Of a stretch of 64,000 nucleotides of DNA, positions 8,904 to 17,931 are shown in pieces. Within the stretch, counting starts at the first letter, position 1; each line of letters opens with the position of its first letter. The position numbers were made by a program, and so were the translations under genes. This stretch comes from Paractinoplanes rishiriensis (lineage in GTDB: Bacteria > Actinomycetota > Actinomycetes > Mycobacteriales > Micromonosporaceae). The notes beneath the pieces were generated by a model. The model had not been told where the DNA came from. It did not search any database and was given only the letters and a program-made list of their open reading frames with translations. The stretch is from positions 124,001-188,000 of the forward strand of contig NZ_BOMV01000007.1 in assembly GCF_016862375.1 (NCBI RefSeq), written 5' to 3'.

Positions 8904-10145
8904 CTACGACGCGATGCCCAGGTTCTTGGCCCGCGGCACCGCCGCCTTGGCCGCCACCACCGGCGTGTTGTCCGCGGTCGGCAGCGACACCGTCACCTCG
9001 AGGCCGCCGCCCGCCTGGGCCACCGCCGACACCGTCCCGCCGTGGGCGTCGCAGACCGCCCGGACGATCGAGAGCCCCAGCCCGGAGCCGCGCGACCCGG
9101 TCCTCTCCCAGCCGCCCCGGCGGAACGGCTCGAACAGGCCGGGCACGTCGGCCGGCTCGACCTCGTACCCGGTGTTGCCCACGATCAGGCGGGCCTGGCC
9201 GTTCACCGTCTCGGTGCGCAGCCAGAGCTTGCCGAGCAGGTGGTTGTACCGGATCGCGTTCTCGATCAGGTTGCCGGCCAGGCGGTCCAGCAGGCTCGGG
9301 TCGCCGACCACCGGCGCCGGTTGCAGATCGCTGGTGACGTCCAGCTTCAGGCGTTCGGCCTCGGCCTTGACCGCGGACAGCGCGTTGCACACGCTGGTCG
9401 CCAGGTCGGCCGGGGCCTTGCGGGCCAGCCGGCGGCCGGACTGCGCCTCCGACCGGGCCAGCACCAGGAGCGCATCGACCAGGCCGTTCGCGCGTTCGGA
9501 GGCGTTGCGGACCACCTTGGCCATCCGGCGGTATTCGGCCACGTCGGCCTCGTCGTCGGAGAGCGTCACGTCGATCTCGGTGCGCATCACCGCCAGCGGG
9601 GTGCGCAACTCGTGCGACGCGTTCGCGACGAAGCGTTTCTGCGACTCGAACGCACCGGCCAGCCGGTCGAGCATGGCGTCGAAGGTGCGCGCCAGCTCGG
9701 CCACTTCGTCGTCCGCGCCGGAGTAGCGGATGCGCTGGTCGAGCGTCTCCTCGCCGAGGCGCTGGGCGGTCTGGGTCACGGCGTGCAGCGGGCGCAGGGC
9801 ACGACCGGCCACCGCGTACGCGCCCGCGATGCCGATGATGCCGATCGCGAGCAGCGCCGCCAGGCCCTTGACCAGCACCTCCTGCGAGGCCCGCGCGACC
9901 ATGCCGTCCTGGTACTGCAGCGCGTCGCGGGTGGTGCCGTCGGCCAGCGTGACCGTGCTGCCGCGCAGCAGGTCGTCGTTGGAGTGCATGGCGTCGCCGA
10001 CCAGGAGCCAGGCCAGCATGATCAGGATGGCGCCGGCGCCGACCAGCAGGATGCCGTTGAGCAGGGTGAGCCGCAGCCGCAGCGTGGGCCGCAGGCTCAG
10101 CTCGAGCCGCTGGGCCAGGGAACGCCGCCCGGGGTAGACGGTCAT
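8904..10145 (-). CDS. Two-component sensor histidine kinase (OmpR-partner type)
   Basis: 413 residues. Membrane helices at about 30-50 and 93-113 flank a short outer loop of about 40 residues. A HAMP segment follows, then HisKA with the phospho-acceptor His178 (NASHELRTPLAV), and a HATPase domain with the N box (NLIENAIRYN) and G box (GSGLGLSIV). The sensor loop is too small to suggest a ligand. It overlaps the regulator gene upstream by 4 bases (ATGA) and is translated after it. No target is evident; the pair lies downstream of three beta-propeller genes on the same strand. Confidence 0.9.
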   Translation of the reverse strand: MTVYPGRRSLAQRLELSLRPTLRLRLTLLNGILLVGAGAILIMLAWLLVGDAMHSNDDLLRGSTVTLADGTTRDALQYQDGMVARASQEVLVKGLAALLAIGIIGIAGAYAVAGRALRPLHAVTQTAQRLGEETLDQRIRYSGADDEVAELARTFDAMLDRLAGAFESQKRFVANASHELRTPLAVMRTEIDVTLSDDEADVAEYRRMAKVVRNASERANGLVDALLVLARSEAQSGRRLARKAPADLATSVCNALSAVKAEAERLKLDVTSDLQPAPVVGDPSLLDRLAGNLIENAIRYNHLLGKLWLRTETVNGQARLIVGNTGYEVEPADVPGLFEPFRRGGWERTGSRGSGLGLSIVRAVCDAHGGTVSAVAQAGGGLEVTVSLPTADNTPVVAAKAAVPRAKNLGIAS

Positions 10146-10816
10146 GAGAGGACGACCGGTTCGGGCACCCGGTAACCCGCGCCGACGACCGTCTCGATCA
10201 GCGGCGGGTCGCCTACCTTTTTGCGCAGCGTCATCACGGTCACCCGGACCGTGGTGGTGAACGGGTCGGTGTTGGCGTCCCAGACCCGTTCCAGCAGCTC
10301 CTCGCTGGACACCACGCCGCCGCGCGCCTTGAGCAGTTCCTCGAGCACGCCGAACTCCTTGTTGGTGAGCTCGATCGGGGTGCCGCCGCGGGTCACCACC
10401 CGGCGGGTCTGGTCGAGCATCAGGTTGCCCACGGTCAGCACCGGCGGGGCGGCCGGGGTGGCGCGCCGGCCCAGGGCCTGCACCCGGGCCACGAGTTCCT
10501 CGAACGCGAACGGCTTGGCCAGGTAGTCGTCGGCGCCCAGTTGCAGGCCCTCGACCCGGTCGGCCACCGTGCCGCTCGCGGTCAGCATCAGCACCCGGGT
10601 GAGCGCGCCGGACGCGACCAGCTGCGCACAGATCTCGTCGCCGTGCATGCCCGGCAGGTCGCGGTCGAGCACCACCACGTCGTAGCGGGTCACGTACGCC
10701 ATCTCGTGTCCCTGCAGGCCGTCGTACGCGACGTCGACCGCCATGCCCTTGCGCCGCAGACCCCGGGCGATCGCGTCGCAGAGGTTCCGTTCGTCTTCCA
10801 CCACCAGCACGCGCAC
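10142..10816 (-). CDS. OmpR-family response regulator
   Basis: 224 residues from the GTG at 10816, which has GGAGG about eight bases upstream. A longer frame to 10897 has no supporting ribosome site. The receiver domain has the acidic pocket (VVEDE), phospho-acceptor Asp51 (VVLDRDLPG), the switch Thr in MLTASG and the Lys in YLAKPF. A winged-helix domain ends the protein (TTTVRVTVMTLRKKVGDPP). It is coupled to the kinase that follows. The 73-bp gap from the upstream propeller gene leaves open whether they share one transcript. Confidence 0.92.
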   Translation of the reverse strand: MRVLVVEDERNLCDAIARGLRRKGMAVDVAYDGLQGHEMAYVTRYDVVVLDRDLPGMHGDEICAQLVASGALTRVLMLTASGTVADRVEGLQLGADDYLAKPFAFEELVARVQALGRRATPAAPPVLTVGNLMLDQTRRVVTRGGTPIELTNKEFGVLEELLKARGGVVSSEELLERVWDANTDPFTTTVRVTVMTLRKKVGDPPLIETVVGAGYRVPEPVVLS

Positions 10817-10889
10817 CGCAAGACCTCCGTAGCCGACCCAGCGCGGGTCCAGCCTCCCCGAGCAGGTGTGAAGAGGCCGTAAGAGAAGG

Positions 10890-12170
10890 CTACCCAAGCC
10901 GCCACACGGCGATCGACGCGTCGACCCGCCGGCAGTAGAGCACGCCCGCCGCCGCCTGACAGCCGCCGGAGATCATGCCGGCCTGACCGAGGATCTCGGC
11001 CCGCCGGGTAGCCGGGTCCAGCACCCCGTACGAGATCACGTATTTGCCGGGCATCTCGCGGACGCCGTAGATCCGGCCGTCGGCGGCCGGCCCGGCACCC
11101 TGCCACTCGCCGAAGTCACCGAGCACCGTGCCGGTGGCCGGGTCGAGCACCCAGAGCCAGGGCGTGCCCACCGTCCGATCCTGCGAGCTGGCCAGCAGGT
11201 ATGCGCCGGCCGCCTCGGCATATGCCCACCGGTCGGAGGTCCAGCGCTGCACCCCGGTCGCCGGGTCCAGCGCCATGATCCCGCGCTCCATCCGGTACGC
11301 GCAGAGCACCACCCCGCAGTCCGACTGTCCCCAGCTGTGCATGATGTCGGCGTCGGTGCGCCACAACCGGGTCAGCTCGGGCAGCCGGAACCCGTAGTAC
11401 TCGTCGCCGTCCTGCACCAGCATCACGTCGCCGGTCGGCCAGACCTGCCCGTTGGCCCGGTTGCGGTGGCCGGCCACCCGGGCGGTCGCGATCACCCGGC
11501 CGGTGCGCGCGTCCCGGGTCTCCAGCCGGCCCGAGTCGGTGACCGTGACCAGCCAGCTCGCCCGCCCCGAGCGGAATCCGGCCTCGGCCACGAAGCCGTC
11601 GGCGGGCCGGTCCACCCGCCAGCGGAGCGCGCCGGTGGCGAGGTCGGCCAGATAGAACCGGCGGTCGTCGGCGAGCAGGACGGTGCCCGCCTCCGGCGAG
11701 GCGTCGACCAGCCGGACGAAGCGCTGCCAGAGCCGCTCGCCGGTGCCGGTCCGCACGGCCACCACGGTGCGGGTGCCGTCCGCGTCGAACCGGTACGACA
11801 CCAGCAGGACGTCGCCGGCCGGCTCGATCCGTTCGATCTCGCCCTCCAGCGGCACCGCGGTGCGGCTGACCAGTTCGACGTCGGGCAGCGCGTACCCGGT
11901 GACCGTCCGCTCGGTGGCCGGTTCGCCGTTCTCCAGCCGCCCGGAACCGACCACGTAGAGCCGGTCGCCGATCACCCAGGTGTCGTCGCCGATCCGGGCC
12001 GGCACGATCGTGGGCTCGTCCGGCGGCCCCCGGTGCGCGGCGCCGCCGAGCAGCCCGGCCAGCACCACCGACAGCGCTGCCAGCAGGGCCTTGTACGGCA
12101 CCGGCGGGCGGCCCGGCGGCGCGGTGCCGGTTTCCCGCACCTCGCCCAGGTCGATCTGCACGCCGGTCAT
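10890..12170 (-). CDS. Membrane-anchored PQQ-type beta-propeller protein (third of three paralogues)
   Basis: 426 residues. A short cytoplasmic N-terminus with the motif VQIDLG precedes one membrane helix (about 27-47). The rest is a beta-propeller with PQQ-type repeats such as LDPATGVQRWTSD and VLDPATGTVLG. It ends with C-x8-C (CQAAAGVLYC) and VWRLG. Such propellers act as scaffolds or bind ligands outside the membrane, and few are enzymes; no active site is visible. It is 2 bases from the preceding paralogue, so the three are surely co-transcribed. Function unknown. Confidence 0.85.
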   Translation of the reverse strand: MTGVQIDLGEVRETGTAPPGRPPVPYKALLAALSVVLAGLLGGAAHRGPPDEPTIVPARIGDDTWVIGDRLYVVGSGRLENGEPATERTVTGYALPDVELVSRTAVPLEGEIERIEPAGDVLLVSYRFDADGTRTVVAVRTGTGERLWQRFVRLVDASPEAGTVLLADDRRFYLADLATGALRWRVDRPADGFVAEAGFRSGRASWLVTVTDSGRLETRDARTGRVIATARVAGHRNRANGQVWPTGDVMLVQDGDEYYGFRLPELTRLWRTDADIMHSWGQSDCGVVLCAYRMERGIMALDPATGVQRWTSDRWAYAEAAGAYLLASSQDRTVGTPWLWVLDPATGTVLGDFGEWQGAGPAADGRIYGVREMPGKYVISYGVLDPATRRAEILGQAGMISGGCQAAAGVLYCRRVDASIAVWRLG

Positions 12171-12172
12171 GG

Positions 12173-13534
12173 TCAGGCCCGGTACGCCCAGATCAGCAGC
12201 CGCTCGAGCCCCCGGCAGACCACGTGCGCGCGGTCCGCGGTGCAGTCGCTGATCGGCCCGGAGGTCTCGCCGAGGATCTGCACCCGGTCGCGGTCGGCCA
12301 GCACGGTCCCGAACACGCTGCGGCCCTCCTTGCCCGGCATCCGCAGCACCACCGGCAGGTCGGGTTCCGGCGAGAGCTCGGCGGTCCAGCCGTCCAGCGG
12401 CACCCGGACCGCGCCGGTGGCGGCGTCGGCCAGCCGTTCCGGCGCGCCGGTCTCCTCGTCGTACTCGACCACGTAGCCGGCCTGCCGGGCCAGGTCGACG
12501 TCGGCCCGCGCCCGCCAGGCGACCTTGCCGGTGGCCGGGTCGATGACGTCGAGCGCGGCGCGCGGCCCGGCGCAGATCAGGTAGTCGCAGCGCGGCGGGT
12601 CGAACAGGATCGCCGGCACTTCCCGGTGCCAGCGCAGGTCCAGGGTGTCGGCCGTGTACGCCATCTCGTAGCCCTTGGACTGGTAGTCGCCGTACCGCAC
12701 CAGCAGCAGGTCGCCGACGAGTTCCCCACCGGACACGCCATCGCCGTACGGCTCGGGCAGCGAGATCCGCCGGTCCAGCGCCCCGGTCTCGCCGGCCAGC
12801 CGTTCGATCCGGTCCGAGGCCAGGACCAGGACGGCCGGCGCCCTGCCCGGTGCCGCGAACACGTTCACCGCGCCGGGCAGCGCCGCCTGCCACAGTTCGT
12901 CGCCGGTGCGCAGGTCGAGGCCGCGCACCTCGGTGCGGATCGGCGGCTCCACGTGCGGCTCGCCGGTGGCTGAGAAGTAGAGCGCGCCCGGCTCGCCGGA
13001 CGCCTGGTCATAGACGGTGCCGGGGCGGAACACCGGCTCCCGCACCACGCCCAGCCGGCCCCCGCCGAGCAGGTCCACCCAGGCCCGCGAGCTCCACCGG
13101 ACCGCGCCGGTGCGCACGTCGACCGCGGTGGTGGCGGGACCGTCGGAGAGCAGCACCACATCGCCGGCCTGCCGCGCGATCAGCCCGCCGAAGCGGACCT
13201 CGTCGGGGCCGATCACCCGGGCCGGGAACCGGGTCGTCCACAGCTTGCGCGGCGGCTCGGCCATGATCCATGCGGTGGCCAGCCGGTCGGCGCCGTCCAG
13301 ACCTACCGTGTAGACCTTGCCGCCGGCCAGCTGGAACGGGCTCTCCGCGCTGGCGTCCACCGGCACCTCGCCGAGGAACCGCCACATGGTGGGCACCGCC
13401 GGTGCCGCGCCGCCGAGGGCGAGCGCGAGCACCGCGACCAGGATCAGGCCGGGGACGCGGTACCGGTAGGCGGGTGGTGGTGAGCTGAGCGGCGGGTCGG
13501 GCTGGGCGGCCAGGTCCAGCTCGATCACCGCCAT
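12173..13534 (-). CDS. Membrane-anchored PQQ-type beta-propeller protein (second paralogue)
   Basis: 453 residues. The N-terminal motif AVIELDL is followed by a proline-rich stretch and one membrane helix (about 28-48, VPGLILVAVLALALGGAAPA). The outer part has propeller repeats (VDVRTGAVRWSS, LDLRTGDELWQA, IDPATGKVAWRA). The C-terminus repeats the family pattern C-x8-C (CTADRAHVVC) then LLIWAYRA. It sits 3 bases after the first paralogue and 2 before the third. The shared start motif and C-terminal cysteine pair suggest a folded unit with a disulfide and a common partner on the cytoplasmic side; both points are inferred. Confidence 0.85.
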   Translation of the reverse strand: MAVIELDLAAQPDPPLSSPPPAYRYRVPGLILVAVLALALGGAAPAVPTMWRFLGEVPVDASAESPFQLAGGKVYTVGLDGADRLATAWIMAEPPRKLWTTRFPARVIGPDEVRFGGLIARQAGDVVLLSDGPATTAVDVRTGAVRWSSRAWVDLLGGGRLGVVREPVFRPGTVYDQASGEPGALYFSATGEPHVEPPIRTEVRGLDLRTGDELWQAALPGAVNVFAAPGRAPAVLVLASDRIERLAGETGALDRRISLPEPYGDGVSGGELVGDLLLVRYGDYQSKGYEMAYTADTLDLRWHREVPAILFDPPRCDYLICAGPRAALDVIDPATGKVAWRARADVDLARQAGYVVEYDEETGAPERLADAATGAVRVPLDGWTAELSPEPDLPVVLRMPGKEGRSVFGTVLADRDRVQILGETSGPISDCTADRAHVVCRGLERLLIWAYRA

Positions 13535-13537
13535 CGC

Positions 13538-14842
13538 TTATCCCTCCCGGTACGCCCAGACGACCAGTTCTCCGTACATCGACCGACAGACCAGCCGGCT
13601 CGGTACCGCCTGGCAGTCGCCGGTCCCCGCGGGCAGCGCCGCGAGCAGGTGCAGGCGCTGGTCCCGGGGGCGGGCGACGGCGACCATCGTACGGGCTCCG
13701 GCCTCGCCTTCCCGGGTGAGCACCAGCCGGTCGGTGACGCCCACGCCGGGCACGGGCCGCCAGCCGCGCAGGCCGGCCTCGGTGGCACCGGTGTCCGGGT
13801 CGAAGGTGGTGACCGGATCGGTGTCGTCCGGTGCCCCGTAGGCCACGAAGGCGGGGCCGAACGACTGGACGCTCCGCCAGCCCTGGTGCACCCATCGGGT
13901 GACGCCGGTGGCCGGGTCGATGGCGCGCACCCGGTGCGGACCGCTCAGACAGGCCAAAGAGCCACAAGCTTCGATCTCGTACGCGCCGGCAGCCGGCGCG
14001 GTCCAGGCCTGCTTGAGGGTGACCGGGTCGTAGGCCGAGATCTCGGCGCCCCAGTGGCCCGGGTGCCGTAGCAGGACCATCCCGCCGGCGACCACCGGGT
14101 TGCCCGGGTTGTAGTCGGCGGCCGGCACCTGGTTGCGGGCCAGCAGCCGGCCGTCGTCGAGGTCGTGCAGCGCGAGCGTGCGGTTGTCGTGCATGAGCAG
14201 CATCCGGGCGCCCTCGTCGGCCGCGCCCGGCACGCCGAGCAGCACCGCGGTGTTCGGCACCGGGATGGTCCAGCGGGTCTGCCCGGTGACCGGGTCGACC
14301 GCGTCGACGGCGCCCTGCACCCGCCGGCCGGAGCCGCCGATGCTGCGCACCGAGGTGACCGCGAGCAGCGTGGACGAGCCGGCGATGGTGACCACGTTGC
14401 CGGACCGCTCCCACTGGGCCGCGCCGGTGTAGACCGAGACCGCGGCGGTGCCCGGGTCGCCCGAGCCGGTGCTCCACGGCCGCATCAGCACCAGCCCGTC
14501 GCCGAGCCGCAGCCGGTAGCTGGGCGCGGACTGGCCGGCCTGCCACTGCATCCGGCCGTTGTCGAGGTCGTACGAGGTGAGCAGGCCGAACGTCTGCGCC
14601 AGCAGGTGACCGTCGCCGGTCAGCGCGTAGGTGTCGGCCGGACCGATCTGCAGGCTGAACAGGGCGTTGAGCGGCGAGCGGGCGGGTGCGGACGATGCGC
14701 CCGCCAGCAGCAGCACGAGGACCGAGAGGAACGCGGCGGGGAACCACGACGGCACCGTGGAACGTCCCGGTGCCGTGTACGTGGGTGGCTCACCGCGTTC
14801 CAAACCAAGATCGATGAGGACCGCGCCACCGTTGACTTCCAT
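13538..14842 (-). CDS. Membrane-anchored PQQ-type beta-propeller protein (first paralogue)
   Basis: 434 residues from the ATG at 14842. The N-terminal motif VLIDLGL is followed by one membrane helix (about 31-50, WFPAAFLSVLVLLLAGA) and a propeller with repeats such as VDPVTGQTRWTIP, YDPVTLKQAWTAP and IDPATGVTRWVHQ. It ends C-x8-C (CQAVPSRLVC) then LVVWAYREG, matching its two neighbours. The dxs stop lies 59 bp upstream on the same strand with no clear terminator, so read-through from dxs is possible. Confidence 0.85.
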   Translation of the reverse strand: MEVNGGAVLIDLGLERGEPPTYTAPGRSTVPSWFPAAFLSVLVLLLAGASSAPARSPLNALFSLQIGPADTYALTGDGHLLAQTFGLLTSYDLDNGRMQWQAGQSAPSYRLRLGDGLVLMRPWSTGSGDPGTAAVSVYTGAAQWERSGNVVTIAGSSTLLAVTSVRSIGGSGRRVQGAVDAVDPVTGQTRWTIPVPNTAVLLGVPGAADEGARMLLMHDNRTLALHDLDDGRLLARNQVPAADYNPGNPVVAGGMVLLRHPGHWGAEISAYDPVTLKQAWTAPAAGAYEIEACGSLACLSGPHRVRAIDPATGVTRWVHQGWRSVQSFGPAFVAYGAPDDTDPVTTFDPDTGATEAGLRGWRPVPGVGVTDRLVLTREGEAGARTMVAVARPRDQRLHLLAALPAGTGDCQAVPSRLVCRSMYGELVVWAYREG

Positions 14843-14901
14843 GTATCAAAGGTAACGACCAGATAACGATGCCGCCCTTGCGGAGCCCAGTTCGTGAGCC
14901 T

Positions 14902-16827
14902 TTATGGCACATACGCCTTTTTGGAGAGTGGTTCCTCCAGGCCGGACACCCACTCGGTGACCTCCCGCGCGATGTCCTGCGCGGTGAGCCCCAGCGCGGC
15001 CAGGATCTCGGCCCGGCTGCCGTGCGGATGGAACCCGGCCGGCACCCCGAAATCGCGCAGCGGCACCTCGACCCCGGCGTCCCGCAGCGCCGCGGCCACC
15101 GCATCGCCCACGCCGCCGGCGCGTACGCCGTCCTCGACCGTGACCACCAGGCGGTGCTGGCCGGCCAGCCCGGTCAGCTCGATCGGCACCGGGCGCACCC
15201 AGCGCGGGTCGACCACGGTCACCCCGTAGCCCTGCTCGGCCAGCCGGTCGGCCACCTCGAGGCCGAGCTTGCCGAACGAGCCCACCGCGACCAGCAGCAC
15301 GTCCTTGCGGTCGTCCTCGCGCAGCACGTCGACCTGGCCGACCCGGCGCAACGCCGGCAGGTCACCCGGTACGGCGCCGGTCGGGAAGCGCAGCACGGTC
15401 GGCCCGTCGTCGACCGCGATCGCCTCGCGCAGTTCCTCGCGCAGCGTGGCGGCGTCCCGCGGGGCGGCGATGCGCAGGCCCGGCACCACGCCGAACACGC
15501 TCATGTCCCAGATGCCGTAGTGGCTCGGCCCGTCCGGCCCGGTGATGCCGGCCCGGTCCAGCACGAAGGTGACCGGCAGCTCGTGCATCGCGACGTCGAG
15601 CAGCACCTGGTCGAACGCCCGGTTGAGGAACGTGGCGTAGACCGCGACCACCGGGTGCAGGCCGCCCATCGCGAGGCCGGCCGCGCTGGTCGCCGCGTGC
15701 TGCTCGGCGATACCCACGTCGAAGACCCGCTCCGGGTACTTGCGGGCCAGCTTGGCGATGCCGGTCGGCTCGGCCATCGCGGCGGTGAGGCCCACCACAT
15801 CCGGCCGCTCGTCGGCGATCTGCACCAGTTCGTCGGCGAAGACCGCGGTCCACTTCAGGGCCGGCGCGGCCAGCAGCTTGCCGGTCTCGACGTCGAACGC
15901 GCTGCTCGGGCCGTGCAGGCAGTCGGCCTCGTCCTCCTCGGCGGGCCGGTAGCCGTAACCCTTGCGGGTCACCGCGTGCACGATCACCGGCGCGTTGAAG
16001 CCCTTGGCCCGGCGCAGCGCCGACTCCATGGCCTGCACGTCGTGGCCGTCGATCGGGCCCAGGTATTTCAGGCCCAGGTCCTCGAACATCGGCTGCGGGC
16101 TGACCGCGTCCTTGATGCCCTTCTTGACCGCGTGCAGCACCTCGTAGACCGGCTTGCCCACCACGGGCGTCGAGCCGAGCGCGTCCTTGACCAGGTCGAG
16201 CACCCGCTCGTAGCCCGGGTTGAGGCGCAGCGTGGTGAGGTGGTCGGCGAGGCCGCCGATGGTCGGCGCGTACGAGCGGCCGTTGTCGTTGACCACGATG
16301 ACCAGCCGGTTGCGGGTGGCCGCGATGTTGTTGAGCGCCTCCCAGCACATGCCGCCGGTGAGCGCGCCGTCGCCGACCACGGCCACCACGTGCCGCTCCT
16401 CGCCGCGCAGCGCGAACGCCTTGGCCATGCCGTCGGCGTAGGACAGCGCGGTGGAGGCGTGCGAGTTCTCGATGAAGTCGTGCTCGCTCTCGGCCCGGCT
16501 CGGGTAGCCGGTCAGGCCGCCGCGCTGGCGCAGCAGGTCGAAGCCGTCCTGCCGGCCGGTGACGATCTTGTGCACGTACGCCTGGTGTCCGGTGTCGAAC
16601 AGCAGCCGGTCGCGCGGCGAGTCGAACACCCGGTGCAGGGCCAGGGTGGTCTCGACGACGCCCAGGTTGGGTCCGAGATGCCCGCCGGTGCGGGACACCT
16701 TGGCCACCAGGAAGTCACGGATCTCGGCGGCCAGCAGGGTCAGCTGCTCGGCGGACAGCCGCTTGAGGTCACCGGGGGAGGTCACGCTCGCCAGCAGTCC
16801 GGCCGAGCCGGGGAGGGCATCGCTCAT
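14902..16827 (-). CDS. dxs: 1-deoxy-D-xylulose-5-phosphate synthase
   Basis: 641 residues, usual length. It condenses pyruvate with glyceraldehyde 3-phosphate, the first step of the MEP isoprenoid pathway. Visible signatures are the thiamine-diphosphate site ([16 protein letters not shown]), the N-terminal [15 protein letters not shown] and [10 protein letters not shown] segments, and the transketolase central domain with [14 protein letters not shown]. The ATG at 16827 begins MSDALPG; upstream in-frame ATGs would extend into the divergent promoter region shared with folD. It is followed on the same strand by the beta-propeller genes. Confidence 0.96.
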   Translation of the reverse strand: MSDALPGSAGLLASVTSPGDLKRLSAEQLTLLAAEIRDFLVAKVSRTGGHLGPNLGVVETTLALHRVFDSPRDRLLFDTGHQAYVHKIVTGRQDGFDLLRQRGGLTGYPSRAESEHDFIENSHASTALSYADGMAKAFALRGEERHVVAVVGDGALTGGMCWEALNNIAATRNRLVIVVNDNGRSYAPTIGGLADHLTTLRLNPGYERVLDLVKDALGSTPVVGKPVYEVLHAVKKGIKDAVSPQPMFEDLGLKYLGPIDGHDVQAMESALRRAKGFNAPVIVHAVTRKGYGYRPAEEDEADCLHGPSSAFDVETGKLLAAPALKWTAVFADELVQIADERPDVVGLTAAMAEPTGIAKLARKYPERVFDVGIAEQHAATSAAGLAMGGLHPVVAVYATFLNRAFDQVLLDVAMHELPVTFVLDRAGITGPDGPSHYGIWDMSVFGVVPGLRIAAPRDAATLREELREAIAVDDGPTVLRFPTGAVPGDLPALRRVGQVDVLREDDRKDVLLVAVGSFGKLGLEVADRLAEQGYGVTVVDPRWVRPVPIELTGLAGQHRLVVTVEDGVRAGGVGDAVAAALRDAGVEVPLRDFGVPAGFHPHGSRAEILAALGLTAQDIAREVTEWVSGLEEPLSKKAYVP

Positions 16828-16960
16828 GGGCCGCAAGTCTATCGGCGCGCGGCGCGTACGCATCTGGCGCGAACGGTCACAGCCGGGTCCTACACACAAC
16901 CTGCACATCACCCGACCCGGGGACGGGCGTGATGTGCCGCACATGGCAAGCTGGATGCCG

Positions 16961-17030
16961 AACGCGACTGGCGGCACAGGGATGGGTCAACCATCGGGGA
17001 GCCTGTCACGGGAGTCGACCGCCTGGGCCC
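16961..17030 (+). promoter_or_regulatory. ZTP (pfl motif) riboswitch upstream of folD
   Basis: The leader contains the conserved blocks of the ZTP riboswitch in order: GCGACTGGCGG (16964-16974), a hairpin GATGG-GTCAA-CCATC (16981-16995), GGGGAG directly after it, and ACCGCCTGGGC (17018-17028). GGCGG and CCGCC can form the expected pseudoknot. ZTP reports blocked purine synthesis from 10-formyl-tetrahydrofolate shortage, and folD is a classic target (known). The last block is about 6 bases from the ribosome site, which suggests control of translation. The usual long P1 helix is not obvious by eye, so the outer boundaries are approximate. Confidence 0.85.
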
Positions 17031-17046
17031 CGTGCGGAGGAGCCTC

Positions 17047-17931
17047 ATGCCCAACGAGACGCCCACCGCCGGCACCGCCCGCCTGCTGCCCGGCAAACCC
17101 GTCGCCGAGGCCGTGCTGGCCGACGTCCGCGCCCGCGCCGCCAAGCTGGTCGAGGGCGGCGTCCGGCCCAGCCTCGCCACCCTGCTGGTCGGCGACGACG
17201 ACGCCAGCGCCGGATACATCCGGATCAAGCAGCAGCAGGCCGCCGAGCTGGGCTTCGCCTCGCCGCACCGGCATCTGCCGGCGAGCACCACGCAGGCCGA
17301 ACTGCTGGCCACCATCGCCGAGTTCAACGACGACCCGGCCGTGCACGGCGTCCTGATCCAGTACCCGATCCCCGGCCACCTCGACTACGACGCGGCACTG
17401 CAGACGCTCGACCCGGACAAGGACGTCGACGGCATGCACCCGCTGAACATGGGCCGGCTCGCGGTCGGCCTGCCCGGCCCGCTGCCCTGCACGCCGGCCG
17501 GCATCGAGGCGCTGCTGGCCCACCACGAGATCCCGGTCGCCGGCCGCGAGGTGGTCATCCTGGGTCGCGGCGCCACGCTGGGCCGCCCGCTGGCCATGCT
17601 GCTGGCGCAGAAGCGGCCGACCGCCAACGCGGCCGTCACGGTGGTGCACACCGGCGTGCCGGACTGGGACCGCTACACCCGGCGCGCCGACATCCTGGTG
17701 GCCGCGGCCGGTGTGCCCGGCATCGTCCGGCCCGAGCACGTACGGCCGGGTGCCGTGGTGATCGGCGCCGGGGTCCGGTACGAGGGCCGCCGCCTGCTGC
17801 CGGACGTCGACGAGGCGTGCGCCGAGGTGGCCGGCGCCATCACCCCGCGGGTCGGCGGCGTCGGCCCGACCACGGTCGCGATGCTGTTCCGCAACGTGAT
17901 CGAGGCCGCCGAGCGGGCGTCAGCGCGTTAG
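17047..17931 (+). CDS. folD: Bifunctional methylenetetrahydrofolate dehydrogenase / cyclohydrolase
   Basis: 294 residues. It interconverts methylene-, methenyl- and 10-formyl-tetrahydrofolate. The catalytic Lys is in YIRIKQQQ, the folate loop in GVLIQYPIPGH and DPDKDVDGMHP, and the dinucleotide motif in GRGATLGRPLAMLL. The ATG at 17047 has GGAGG six bases upstream; the GTG at 17032 would overlap the riboswitch. A ZTP riboswitch precedes it. Its 3' end overlaps the convergent methyltransferase gene by 12 bp, with no terminator between. Confidence 0.95.
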   Translation: MPNETPTAGTARLLPGKPVAEAVLADVRARAAKLVEGGVRPSLATLLVGDDDASAGYIRIKQQQAAELGFASPHRHLPASTTQAELLATIAEFNDDPAVHGVLIQYPIPGHLDYDAALQTLDPDKDVDGMHPLNMGRLAVGLPGPLPCTPAGIEALLAHHEIPVAGREVVILGRGATLGRPLAMLLAQKRPTANAAVTVVHTGVPDWDRYTRRADILVAAAGVPGIVRPEHVRPGAVVIGAGVRYEGRRLLPDVDEACAEVAGAITPRVGGVGPTTVAMLFRNVIEAAERASAR

